The notes beneath the pieces are model-generated. The model saw only the letters and a list, made by a program, of their open reading frames with translations, did not search any database and was not told where the DNA came from. Source: Castanea sativa (lineage: Eukaryota > Streptophyta > Magnoliopsida > Fagales > Fagaceae). From it: DNA of 64,000 nt. Each line of letters opens with the position of its first letter. Position 1 is the first letter of the stretch. The translations under genes were made by a program, and so were the position numbers. Shown here one piece after another: positions 34,401 to 44,731 of this stretch. Location: positions 18,883,001 through 18,947,000 of the forward strand of contig NC_134013.1 in the NCBI RefSeq assembly GCF_040712315.1, in the 5' to 3' direction.

Positions 34401-36106
34401 CATCTCGTGTTGGCCCTAATGTCATTGACAGCAGGAAGTGCTGGGGTAGCAATAGCAGATGTGACCATAGATGCCTGTGTGGCACAGAACAGTATACATC
34501 ATCCTTCTCTTGCAGCTGATATGCAAAGCTTGTGTGCCTTGAGTGCCTCTATTGGAGCACTAGTAGGATACTTCATGAGCGGTATCTTTGTTCACCTCAT
34601 AGGCCCTAAGGTTAGCTTAATATCTTCAAATTTAAAAACCTTTCTTTATCTTTCATATCTTCTATTTAAATTTATGATTATATTTTTATTTTAAAGATTT
34701 TTTTTTTCTTTTCCCTGGTAGGGGGTATTTGGTTTGTTGACAATCCCAGCTGGACTTGTATTTTTAATTGGAATTCTGCTTGATGAGCCTTCTATGCCCA
34801 ACTTTGATTACAGACAGGTATTCTTTTGCCCCTGTTAAATCTAGAATTCCTTTTAAGCTCATGGTCTAATATATGTATGCTGGACTCAGGTAAACCAGAG
34901 GCTTATTGATGCTGGCAAGGCTATGTGGACAACAATGAAATGCCCCGACGTTTGGAGACCATGTTTATATATGTACATTTCTATTGCAGTGAGCTTGGAT
35001 ATCCATGAGGGAATGTTCTATTGGTACACACAAGACTCAAAGGATGGTCCCGCTTTCTCCCAGGTATTTGATTTAGCAATTATCTTTTCCTGGACTCCCA
35101 GTCTTGAAAACTTTTAAGGGGAACCCAAAACCTTGAGAATCCTGATTGTGAATTATATTGGCAGTTTGAGTTTGAAATTTGGGATGAAGTCAAAGGAGTT
35201 GCTAAGCCATAGGTGAGAGTGAGTTCCATCCAAAATTCATTCTCAGCTATGGCTATTATTCAGAGTATTGTCCAGTATATTTTCAAATGTATATGAGCAT
35301 ACATGATACACACTAGCACACATGGAGATGATATTGTATTGTCTGGGTATTTCACACCATGAGACATGATTGAATATATGTCCCAGTGGTTTAATTTTAA
35401 GTTACTATGTAGTGCACTAGATGCAAATCTTGCTTAACATATTTGGCTTATGATGCAGAGAACTTTGTGCGGTGCTGGTAAAACTTATGTCTTATGATTA
35501 ATGCAGGAAACTGTTGGTTTTATATTCTCCATTGGTTCAGTTGGCTCTCTTTTGGGGGCAATCCTTTACCAGAATGTTCTGAAGGATTACCCATTCCGAG
35601 ACTTGCTCTTCTGGACTCAGTTACTTTTTGGTTTATCGGGAATGCTGGATTTGATCTTGGTGTTGCGATTGAATTTGAAATTTGGCATATCAGATTATTT
35701 TTTCATAGTGATTGATGAAAGTGTATTTCAAATGATTGGAAGGCTCAAATGGATGCCTCTTCTTGTACTCAGTGCAAAGCTTTGCCCCTTAGGTATCGAA
35801 GGAACCTTTTTTGCTCTGCTTATGTCAATTGACAACGTTGGACTTCTCTCAGCAACATGGGGAGGAGGCTTTCTCCTCCATGTATTGAAGGTTACCCGGA
35901 CCAACTTTGATAGTCTATGGTTGGTCATATTGATTCGGAACCTATTGAGAGTCAGTCCACTTTGTCTGTTATATTTGGTACCCAGAGGTGATCCTAACTC
36001 TTCATTTCTTCCTGCTGACTTCTTGGTAACGAAAGAGGGGACTGAACCTCAAGCAACTGAGAATATTGAATTGGTTTCCCTCATAAATGACGTCGATGGT
36101 AAATAG
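31420..36106 (+). CDS. Folate-biopterin transporter (FBT) family membrane protein
   Basis: Five exons, 31420-31786, 34351-34610, 34722-34817, 34890-35063 and 35507-36106, join in frame with GT-AG introns to give 498 aa, the usual length of plant FBTs. After an acidic N-terminus come [20 protein letters not shown], the first membrane helix, [40 protein letters not shown] and RRPYFIFAG. Then follow the family signature [52 protein letters not shown], and the C-terminal helices with [19 protein letters not shown] and [15 protein letters not shown]. About twelve membrane segments are expected. FBTs are major-facilitator-type carriers; characterised members move folates or pterins, but the substrate of this one is unknown. 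The protein most resembles the Arabidopsis FBT2-type members from memory. The start is the first of two adjacent Met codons. The 2.56-kb first intron contains an Au-type SINE. No defects seen. Confidence 0.9.
34137..34283 (+). mobile_element. Au-type SINE in intron 1 of the folate transporter gene
   Basis: The head ccgaaccttggtgcgatggc matches the Au SINE tRNA-like start, and the end gtgggagctttgtacactag matches its 3' region. It then has a T-rich tail, which is characteristic of Au rather than A-tailed SINEs. The flanking duplication tagtaacctt is exact (34127-34136 and 34284-34293). The middle is diverged. Confidence 0.75.
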
Positions 36107-37527
36107 CTGAACACAAAAGTCATTCACATCAAAATCTTCGTAGATTTTCAATCCCAAACATGCCCAGATAAAGCCAAATCACTCAGTTTGAATCTGCAGA
36201 GGCGAAAATTCTTGGAATTTTGTGGGTATCCCTAGTGTACAACTTCTAACATTTACCTTTTCATTAATATTACCCGTCAGCTTTCATTACAATTTTTTTG
36301 AATTAATGGTAATAGAAAATTGATTGGATGAACAAAGAATATTGATATTGTTAGTGCTTTTTTTGACACATGATACGTAATTTTAGTTGTATGTTAAAGA
36401 TACAAGCTTGTCGGTCTTTCTTTTCAACCTTTGTATGCATTTATAGTTTGTATTTGAGAATATGATATTAATTTTAAAACATGTCAAATTGTGTTATAAG
36501 CAATGCAGTATGCAATTGATAATTGGGGTATTGTTTCTGTAGGTTTCTTGTTCAGAAATTTTCCAAGTCTTTTTACTGTTTTCTCTCTTGGTTTGGAAAC
36601 TTTCTAGATTTATTAATTGCATTTCTTCTTACTTTTGGAAAAACTTGACATCATTTGAGTCAGATTTTGGCCGGTACATCAGCATAGAATGGAAATGTTT
36701 CTATCCCCAGAGACAACCTGCTTCTTGTTGAAGCTAACGTTTACGCTGGTAAGGTCGGATTAAACTGAACAAAATCAACAGTTTGTGTCAAAAGCTTGTA
36801 GATCAATTGGGTGTTTCCGACTTAAACATCCAGGACTCAAATTCCTCCTCTTCTAAAGTTATAACTATTGAATTATCAAAAGAAAAAAAAAAAAAAAAAA
36901 ACAATTTGTGCATTTAAATCAGTAAAAAGTTCAAAGAATATTACATAAAATTATAAACAATTAAAAACCCATGTTCTATGGCCATTTAGATATACATTAG
37001 GCCTAGTTGCCAGACAAAACTTGCACGTGCATGTTAACAGGGTCCAAACTTTTGAATAAGAGTGGCTAAAGTGTTTAGTGTACACGGTCTTGTCACTTAC
37101 CTGCGTTCCATATAGTGGACCCTGGCAAACATGTGGATCACATGCACATATGAATCCACACTTTGTGACTTGCTCCGCGCAGAAATATATCCCCCCAGTT
37201 TTAGTCAATGACCTTATCAACTCACCATCTAGTGGCAATTTTATCATTGTGATAGCTCAAATTGATCCCAGGTGATTTCATATAGTATTTTAAAAAAATT
37301 CACACAAGGTTCTAACTGGAAACATTAATAAAAAAATTGTACAAATGTTTTGCATGATGTTTGTAATAAGAGAGTCTATGGACAAAACTTTTGTGTCCCA
37401 ACTTTGATGTGGTGGAGAAAAAATGACGGATTTATGTAAAAGTAATTGTCCACTATTCACAATCGACCACTTCAACAAGTTGTGATACGTAGTGTGATCC
37501 TAGAAGAACTGTTGTAACAACACCCGT
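36107..37527. other. Intergenic between convergent transporter and receptor kinase genes
   Basis: Contains the 3' flank of the transporter gene, a SINE relic (36799-36902) and the 3' flank of the kinase gene. The two genes converge, so both probable 3'UTRs lie here. No further gene recognised; the short open frames near 37000-37480 look spurious. Confidence 0.45.
36799..36902 (+). mobile_element. tRNA-derived SINE (family 2) relic
   Basis: tagatcaattgggtgtttcc, then catccaggactcaaattcct (B-box region), then ttataactattgaattatca and an A tail. The same order is found at 61418-61512 and, reversed, at 42786-42886. No exact TSD found. Confidence 0.55.
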
Positions 37528-39414
37528 TTACCGACCCCCATAGTTGAGGCTTGAGGTCATTGATGGTTGAAAGGAATGACCTTGGGGTGGAGGGATTGGC
37601 TGCAGCAGGGGATCATGCATGTCATGTGAAAGCTCTGGCAGTGGTGATTCAAGCAGAAGAACCTTAATTACTTGTCCTGTCTTTGGCCTTTCCTTGTAGT
37701 TTGGATTAGTACACCACAATCCCACAATTAATAAGCGTTTCATTTCATCCCTGTTAAAATTCATGCCCAATCTCTCATCAGCTGCATTTAGAATATCTCC
37801 TGCAAGGTAGAGCTGCCAAATCCACCTCACCAGTGATACATGAAATTCCCCATCTTGGTAAGTCCTCCTCCCGCATGCAATTTCCAGAGCCACTACACCA
37901 AAACTAAATACGTCTGAAGCTTTACTCGCCTTCCCTTCATTAGCATATTCTGGGGCCAAGTAGCCACAAGTCCCTACAACACCAGTACTTTGAGTCCTCA
38001 ACCGAGGATCTACCAACTTAGCAACCCCAAAATCACCAAGTTTAGTACTGAAATCTGCGTCTAGTAATATATTAGCTGACTTGATGTCTCTATGAAGTAC
38101 ACAGTTCTCTGCTTCTTCATGGAGATAATGAAGGGCCGAGGCCAAGCCTAAAGCAATCTTGTATCTCGAATTCCATGGCAAGATTTCTCCATCGCCAAAG
38201 AGATGATTGTCAAGGCTTCCATTTGACATGTGCTCATAAACAAGTAAGAATTCACCTCGCTCATGACACCACCCAATGAACTGTACCAGGTTTCGATGTA
38301 TTAAACGGCTTATTATCTTTACTTCGTTGATGAATAGACACTGAGAGTGTTGTGATTCCGTGAAGATTCTCTTGACAGCAACAGGGCGGTCTAAGTCACC
38401 CAAGGTTCCTCCGTAGACTAGGCCAGAACCTCCTTGACCTAGCCTTCTATCATCTGCAAAACCCTGTGTGGCTGCAAATAAGTCCAAGTAAGAAAATTTT
38501 TTAGGCAACGCTCCTCTCTCAAGATCTGTATTTATGGAGGAGACAGAATCTGTGTCACCTCCATGGCTATCATTCTTATATCTCTTCCTCTTCGCACCTA
38601 CTAATAACCAACTGATGACGCCCACTACAAGCATCAAAATCAAGAAACACACTGCAACAGACACGACCACAATTGTCCTCTTTTTATTGTAGCATAGCGC
38701 CATGGACTCAAGATTTGAGTGAAATTCCCATGAATGAATTGAAGTATGCCACTTATGCTTTGAGCTGCTGGCAGCAAAGAAACCAATTGTAACCCATTTG
38801 GGAAGAGTTTCTTTTAGATCAATAAAATTGCTGCTAGAAAGATAAGACCTCCCACTAGAGGAGTTTTTCTCGTATTTCCAGAACGCATCAAGGTTCTTGG
38901 TTTTAGCATTGTAACTAATCGAAACATGTCCAGTCAAGTAAGCATCCCTAAGTGCACAGTCTTCTGAACAGGCTGTCTTTCCATTGATTTTAATCGCAAT
39001 GCCTGAATTTGGATTAATTTCGAACTCAACCACCACGATATCTCCACGTGCAGTCAAGTTGAGTGGATATACCGGGGGAGCAGGAGCCAGGAAAAAGGAA
39101 AGGCTGGCACTGGCATCAACATTGTCAATGGTGAAAGAGAAATTAGTGCCGAAGTTTGCCTGAGACCTTGTTGGGCAGTCCCAAAGGTGCATGCTCTCTG
39201 CATAGACAATAATTCCGTTTGATGAATCAGAATCATCTGAGTTGAATTTAATTGCTCCGTCGGAAGCGGCAACATCACCTTTATAGGTAATTTTTGAATC
39301 ATTGTAATGACTAAAATCAGTTATCTTGAAGGAAAGTGGATTAGCAAAGGAAGGTAGAAAGGAAGAGGAAATGAAGAGACCAATGAAACAGTGACGAAGT
39401 CTGGTTAGAGACAT
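37528..39414 (-). CDS. L-type lectin-domain receptor-like kinase, LecRK-IX-like, with atypical lectin domain
   Basis: A single-exon gene of 628 aa. The ATG at 39414 is chosen because a signal peptide follows at once (RHCFIGLFISSSFLPSFANP, about residues 5-26); a frame open 35 codons further upstream lacks this logic. The legume-lectin-like ectodomain spans about 27-235, and a membrane helix is at about 247-272 (VVVSVAVCFLILMLVVGVIS). The kinase has a GQGGSGLVYG loop (about 326-335), Lys348 in VAVKRI, HRDIKSANILLD with catalytic Asp443, DFG Asp461 and a GTCGYLAPEYANEG activation segment. All kinase catalytic residues are present, so it should be an active Ser/Thr kinase at the plasma membrane. 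LecRKs of this clade act in pathogen perception and cell-wall sensing; the ligand here is unknown. Oddly, the lectin domain reads VVEFEINPNSGIAIKI where metal-binding Asp/Asn residues normally occur, and it appears shortened there. Confidence 0.9.
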   Translation of the reverse strand: MSLTRLRHCFIGLFISSSFLPSFANPLSFKITDFSHYNDSKITYKGDVAASDGAIKFNSDDSDSSNGIIVYAESMHLWDCPTRSQANFGTNFSFTIDNVDASASLSFFLAPAPPVYPLNLTARGDIVVVEFEINPNSGIAIKINGKTACSEDCALRDAYLTGHVSISYNAKTKNLDAFWKYEKNSSSGRSYLSSSNFIDLKETLPKWVTIGFFAASSSKHKWHTSIHSWEFHSNLESMALCYNKKRTIVVVSVAVCFLILMLVVGVISWLLVGAKRKRYKNDSHGGDTDSVSSINTDLERGALPKKFSYLDLFAATQGFADDRRLGQGGSGLVYGGTLGDLDRPVAVKRIFTESQHSQCLFINEVKIISRLIHRNLVQFIGWCHERGEFLLVYEHMSNGSLDNHLFGDGEILPWNSRYKIALGLASALHYLHEEAENCVLHRDIKSANILLDADFSTKLGDFGVAKLVDPRLRTQSTGVVGTCGYLAPEYANEGKASKASDVFSFGVVALEIACGRRTYQDGEFHVSLVRWIWQLYLAGDILNAADERLGMNFNRDEMKRLLIVGLWCTNPNYKERPKTGQVIKVLLLESPLPELSHDMHDPLLQPIPPPQGHSFQPSMTSSLNYGGR

Positions 39415-39559
39415 GATAAAAGTGTTGTGGGTTATGTCTGTGTTTTGCTTTTGGTTTGTGAAGGTTTTGGCACTCCTTGCTCTTTGGTTTTGTTTGCAGC
39501 TATGAATTGTAAAGAGCAAGGAGTGTGACCCGTTAAGAAGTAAAGGTATAGGATATTGG

Positions 39560-39572
39560 TCATATATATAGA
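39560..39572 (-). promoter_or_regulatory. Probable TATA box of the lectin receptor kinase gene
   Basis: Read on the minus strand the sequence is tctatatatatga, a good plant TATA box about 150 bases upstream of the ATG at 39414, leaving room for a 5'UTR of about 120 nt. Position and match are seen; function is inferred. Confidence 0.5.
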
Positions 39573-40251
39573 CTTGGATTTAATTAATTTAACTTTTGTC
39601 TGAAAAATTAATTATTGAGGAAAAACTCACAATCAAGGAGTCAATGAAAACTCAGTCCTCGCTACCACTAGAAATGATGAAAAAGCGGATCCATCAAAAT
39701 GGCTAGTCACTTCGACTGGCACATTGAAATTGCCTTCCTTTCATTCACATGTGAGTAATAGCATTTCGATTGTAATTAGAGGACCAATAAGGCTGCTAGT
39801 AAACGAAAAATGAGAACAAGCACCAATAAAATATCTGAAACAGAGAAGATATTATTTACACACATTCTATACATAATTTTTTGTGCATGCCTTCCATTAG
39901 TAAAATTGATTTTTTTTATTTTTTATGTATAGGAAAAAAGAATTTTAAATAAAGTTCTTTTTTTAATAATTTAATATTTAGAGGCAAAGCAATTTGATTC
40001 TTAAAGGTCTACGCTGCAAACATAAAAAAGTGTGAACCAATTGCACCACAACTCCACATTTTAAACATAATTGAAGTAAAGAAAACGCTGAGAAAGCCGA
40101 AAAGAACTACAGTACAGTTGAAATAAGAAAAAGGACTATACGTAAAACATGCATTTGCAACTTTTACCTTTTATCTTTAAAAAAAAAAAAAAAAAAACTT
40201 TTATGAATATGCGGGCATTGTCACACTCCTTAATTAGGTTGTCGTCATTTC
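39573..40251. other. Upstream flank of the receptor kinase gene
   Basis: AT-rich promoter-side DNA with no second gene. A long A tract lies near 40179-40197. No transposon boundary recognised before the fold-back MITE. Confidence 0.4.
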
Positions 40252-40431
40252 ACGGGAGATGGTATGTCCATAATATTTTTACAATAAATCATAATTAATT
40301 AGTTGTTATTAATTTAAATTTGAGTCTAATACTAAGATGATTTTTTTGCCCTAATAATAACAACCAGTAACAACTTAACACTTATAATTTATTGTAAAAA
40401 TGTTATGGACATATTATTTCTCTTCCAACTT
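40252..40431. mobile_element. Fold-back MITE with long inverted arms
   Basis: The left arm tgtccataatatttttacaa...aaatcataa and the reverse complement of the right arm, tgtccataacatttttacaa...aaattataa, match at about 28 of 31 positions. The inner parts (ttagttgttattaatttaaa and aacaaccagtaacaacttaa) are also related. A copy broken by a later insertion is at 23062-24382. Superfamily not assigned. Confidence 0.65.
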
Positions 40432-40592
40432 TGGTTGGTCTTAATCGCAAACCCAGTTGACTTTTCAGCCATGTTTGCCGTACACAGTTCGTATAATAAT
40501 AATATACTATCTTAATGGCTATTTTCTTTGAAGTTGCATCAAAATTCAAATGGCTATTTTCTCTCTGCCACAAATGTCTACACCCTCGTTAA

Positions 40593-41214
40593 AGGGATGG
40601 AGGCAGACTTGGACCAATTTTTTTTTAATATTGGTACAAGTATTATTCCCCTAATTTTTTTAATATTAGTATTATTTTATTAATTTTATTTTATAAAATT
40701 ACACTTTATCCTCTTAACAATATCATTCATTCTTTTAAAAGTAATGTTATAGATACAAACTTTTTCTACATCATTGGTTCTCACCTGTACTCAAAATCAC
40801 TCACCACTTTTTTACTTACTAAAAAATCACTCACCACATTCACAATTTGTGAAATTTTTTTTTATATTTAGTTTTAGCATTTTCCTCCTTTTAAAGGCCA
40901 TAAAAAATTTATAGGTCTAAAATCTAAAATAAATTATACGAGCCCAAAAAAGTTAGCCCAACAACAAAAATTACCAATAGTAAAGTTAAAAACAATTAAG
41001 CTCAATCAACCAATTTTATCCAAAACAAACTATCCAACTCTTTAAAAAATTTTAAATAAGATAATTTTGCCCTTAACTAGCAGCAATGCATACATAAAAA
41101 ACACACACACACACACACACAAAAAAATAAAAATAAAAAACCCTAAGCAATTAAGCAGCAAAGCTGGCTGCACATAGCCGCCTCCCTTAACTCTAAATCC
41201 TGACTTTGTCCCTG
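40593..41214. mobile_element. hAT-type nonautonomous element, 622 bp, with 8-bp TSD
   Basis: Second copy of the family at 15456-16045. The right end tgactttgtccctg and left end agggatggaggcagac are diverged inverted repeats. The flanking 8-mers ctcgttaa (40585-40592) and ctcattaa (41215-41222) agree at 7 of 8. An (AC)n microsatellite is inside at about 41099-41120. Confidence 0.7.
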
Positions 41215-41222
41215 CTCATTAA

Positions 41223-44200
41223 GTATTAAGATAGTTTACCTTATATCAAAATCTATTACCAATAGTTTACTCTTGTCTTTCTCTAACTGATTTTCTTCTT
41301 TCTTTAGATGGATCTTTAATACTTACTTACAATTTTGTTATGAGTTTATGAGTTTTGTTGTTTTTGACAACTTTACTTTAGGTTAATGTGTTTTGGTGTT
41401 ATGTTTCTTAATTCCCCATTACATGTCCTCTCTCTCTTTCTCTTATGACTTTGGTTTGATTTTAGTTTAGGTTAACATAAAATTGTTTTGGAAGTGAGAA
41501 TTTAAGTATATATCAAAATACAATCTACTTGAAATGTGTCTATCATGCAATTGTTTGAGGAATTGATTACTACAAATTAAATTCTTATACCTTTGATTTC
41601 ATTTTAATTTTGGTTACTATTAATGGGTTTGATTATCATGATAATCTTTTTCAGAGTGAGAAATTTGAAATACACCAAAATAATAAATTTGAAACTTAAA
41701 AATTTCGGTTGTATGGGAAAAAAATCTGAAGACAGAACCCACTATAACATAACTTAGAAGATATTTGGTCCATCTGAAAAAAGAACAACATGAAACACAC
41801 CCAAGATATGCAACTAAGAGTAAACAACATTAAAAAGTAAATAGAAAGATACATTTGTAGAGACATTGCATTCATGGATAGAGACTAAATAAATAAATGA
41901 ATGATACTTAAATGCAATAAGCAAAAAGAGAAAGAATGAACCGGGGTGACTCAAGAGAAAATTGATTATATTTCTCGATTAAGTGAATTTATTTCTTCTA
42001 AAAATGGTTAGCTTAGTCTTATTAATTAGTAGAAGTTGGAGGTAAAATTAATTTGGGTTTTAAGCCAATATAAAAAAAAGCATTAGAATTAAAATTTCAA
42101 ACTCTAGTAGCAACTATTAATGCAACAAAAACGTTAAGACTATGAAGAAAGAAGAAGAAGAAAAAAAAAAACTTTAAGACTAAAATTGAATATAGTTCAC
42201 CTTAAAAAGAGTTACTATTTCATAAAAAAACAAAAAGTTGAGGTTGCTAGTTATGGGCGTTCCCACATGTCTCACTCTCCCCCTATGGGGAATATATATT
42301 ATGAGGAAAATTGTTAGTACTTGGTCTTCTCATATAAATAATAGATTTTACTGTGAATATAATTAGTGGTGTTTAGTGTTCACTTTTACGTGAGAGGAGA
42401 AAGTAAAATATTGTTATACTTTTAAAGTATTGAATAGTTACTCCTATTATGATAACATTTTCATACTTCTAACAATCACACTCTCAAAATAAATAAATAA
42501 AAGAAGAAATTATAATATGTTAAGTTCTTTGCTCTTATCTTATTATGTACACTTATTCTCAAAAAAAAAAAAAAAAATCTTATTATGTACCCTTAAGGAG
42601 CACCCAAATAACTAAATAAGGAAGAAATAGTAGAATAAAGAAGAAAATGACCTAAATAACTAAAGATGCACTTAATTTTTTTTTTCCCTTTCTCATGCAT
42701 GCTACTATGCTAGCTATATTATACTTAAGATCATGCATGCTACTATGCTCTATTATATTTAAGATTAAGTCATTAATTATAATTTTTTTTCTTTGATAAT
42801 TTAGTAGTTACAATAAGAGGGATTCAAACCCTAGACGTGTTCATTAAAAATACTAAGAGATGTCAATTTAACAATAAGGTTCTTGGTATTAGTGACTTTT
42901 TTAATTGCATCAAGTTTTTTTTTTTTAAATTGTCCAAACATTTATTTTCCATGATGCTCACTTGACACATATAATGTTTTTTTTTTAATTATAATTTAAT
43001 AGTTGGAGGAATAAGATTTGAACCCGAATATCTCTTCTGATAGTTACACAATGAATGGCATGCATTTCACATATTCACACTCGGAAATGCATCTAGCCCA
43101 TAGGATCATTTCCTTTCATATAATAGTTAATGGGGCTGCTTGGGAACTGACAAATTAATTAAACAAGCGAGGAAAGTGGCAATAAGTAGAGAAGACTAAC
43201 ATTATAAGGTTTGGTTAATACGTGTTTTTAGAGTATTTGTTAATGAATTATTTTAGGAAAATTTTAATACTCCTTTTATATGAAATATTAAAAAAATGTC
43301 AAAAAAATTATTTTCTTTTTCCCCTTCCCATAAAAATTTTATAAAAGTATTTTCTAAACGAATGTTCTTTGAACATCTGTTAAAAAAATCCATATTATAA
43401 TGATGGCTAACACTTTTTTATTTTAAAAAAAATGCGCGCACCTCAACTTATCCAATTGAGTAAGGAAAATGTTAAAAGAATTATGAATTTCACTAAATAA
43501 GTAATGAATTCGATTAATAAATTTTGAAATGTAATAAATAAATATATAATTTAAAAAAAATTATAATATCCCTGACAACATGAAATTCACACATGATCAT
43601 AAGACATATATTATATTTTGTATTTTTTTTCATAAATAAAAATATAAAATATAATAATAAAGAACTATTATCATGAGCTGACGTCACAAATTAAAAAAAC
43701 AAAAAAAACTTGCTACTTACATCGATCGTTTACTATCGACGTAAAAAGGATGCACTTTCCTAAAATATTAGACAGAAAAGATAAAGTTGGATGGAACGTG
43801 CTCCATGTACAATATTCATGCACTTCCAAATCAATCATCACAGCACACGTGTTGTGATGTACATGCTGTTAAAATGCGCGCGCTTCGTACGCTTCTTACA
43901 CAACAAGATACGCGACATAACAAAGCCGCCATTTTTTATTTAAAGCTTGTCAACTGAGAAAGCCGTTATTAATTTTTGTGTTTCAAATTCCAAGCATGTT
44001 TGGTAAAGAGAGGTTTTAATTATGAGTGGATGACACTCGTGGCAATTTGATTGGTCCAAATATGTAGAAATTGTAAATGGTGCTAGCTAGCTGCCTAGCT
44101 CGTAGACTCTGGGAATGAACCCCGTATGTGCTCCGAAGCTGCGATAGTTGTGGTCGGTCTGAGAGTTGCCTTTGCCTCTTTTACTTTCGGTTGACATTGC

Positions 44201-44321
44201 AATTTGCAAAGTCATGCCTTAACCGCGTAGGTGCCAAAATGAAATTGAATGCATATCATTGCTATCACCATGTTTCATAGGACGGTGCATCCAAGGTCCA
44301 GAGGAGTGAGGAGTACTACAT
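41223..44321. other. Intergenic; SINE relics only
   Basis: No gene recognised in about 3 kb. Two minus-strand family-2 SINE relics lie at 42786-42886 and about 42975-43060. A repeated phrase ttaagatcatgcatgctact / catgcatgctactatgct occurs near 42694-42750. The stretch 43840-44240 is less AT-rich (gcgcgcgcttcgtacgcttc) but contains no convincing exon. Confidence 0.4.
42786..42886 (-). mobile_element. tRNA-derived SINE (family 2)
   Basis: T-rich left edge, then tttgataatttagtagttac, gggattcaaaccctagacgt (reverse B-box), aatactaagagatgtcaatt (reverse A-box region). The reverse complement aligns with the copy at 61418-61512. No exact TSD was found. Confidence 0.55.
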
Positions 44322-44647
44322 TAATTAATGGTTGGGTTTTGGGATGCAAAGTCTTAAATCCATAAACAATTAAATTAAGTGTTTGTTTAAATACCGTTTA
44401 TTTGGTTGAAAATTAAAAATTAAAAAAAAAAATTTTACTATTTGAGTTTGATTACTATTCATATGTTTGATTGTACTGTTCATGTAATTAATGGTTGGGT
44501 TTTGGGATGCAAAGTCTTAAATCCGTAAACAATTAAATTAAGTGTTTGCTTAAATACCGCTTATTTAGTTGAAAATTGAAAATTAAAAAAAAATGTTACT
44601 GTTTAAGTTTTGATTACTATTCATATGCCTGATTGCACTGTTCATGT
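44322..44647. repeat. 163-bp tandem duplication spanning a MITE edge
   Basis: 44322-44484 and 44485-44647 are direct copies (both start taattaatggttgggttttg). Each includes about 56 bp of host flank plus the left ~107 bp of the MITE that is complete only in the second copy. The duplication therefore happened after the MITE had inserted. Confidence 0.85.
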
Positions 44648-44731
44648 CTCATGAACAGTGCAACAAGTGCTGGACTTAAAAAAAAAGAAAAAAAAAAGTC
44701 AAGAACGCAGACAATCTAAACACAAATGCCA
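44541..44731. mobile_element. Short inverted-repeat element (MITE-like)
   Basis: Left end agtgtttgcttaaataccgc. The right end, reverse-complemented, is ggcatttgtgtttagattgt, a diverged terminal inverted repeat. The centre has the palindrome cactgttcatgtctcatgaacagtg (split as cactgttcatg / catgaacagtg). Related to the element at 19418-19632. Confidence 0.5.

Noticed and set aside
37528..39519. Longer form of the receptor kinase starting at 39519
   Set aside because: The extra 35 residues are polar and would bury the signal peptide; the ATG at 39414 is followed directly by a good signal sequence.
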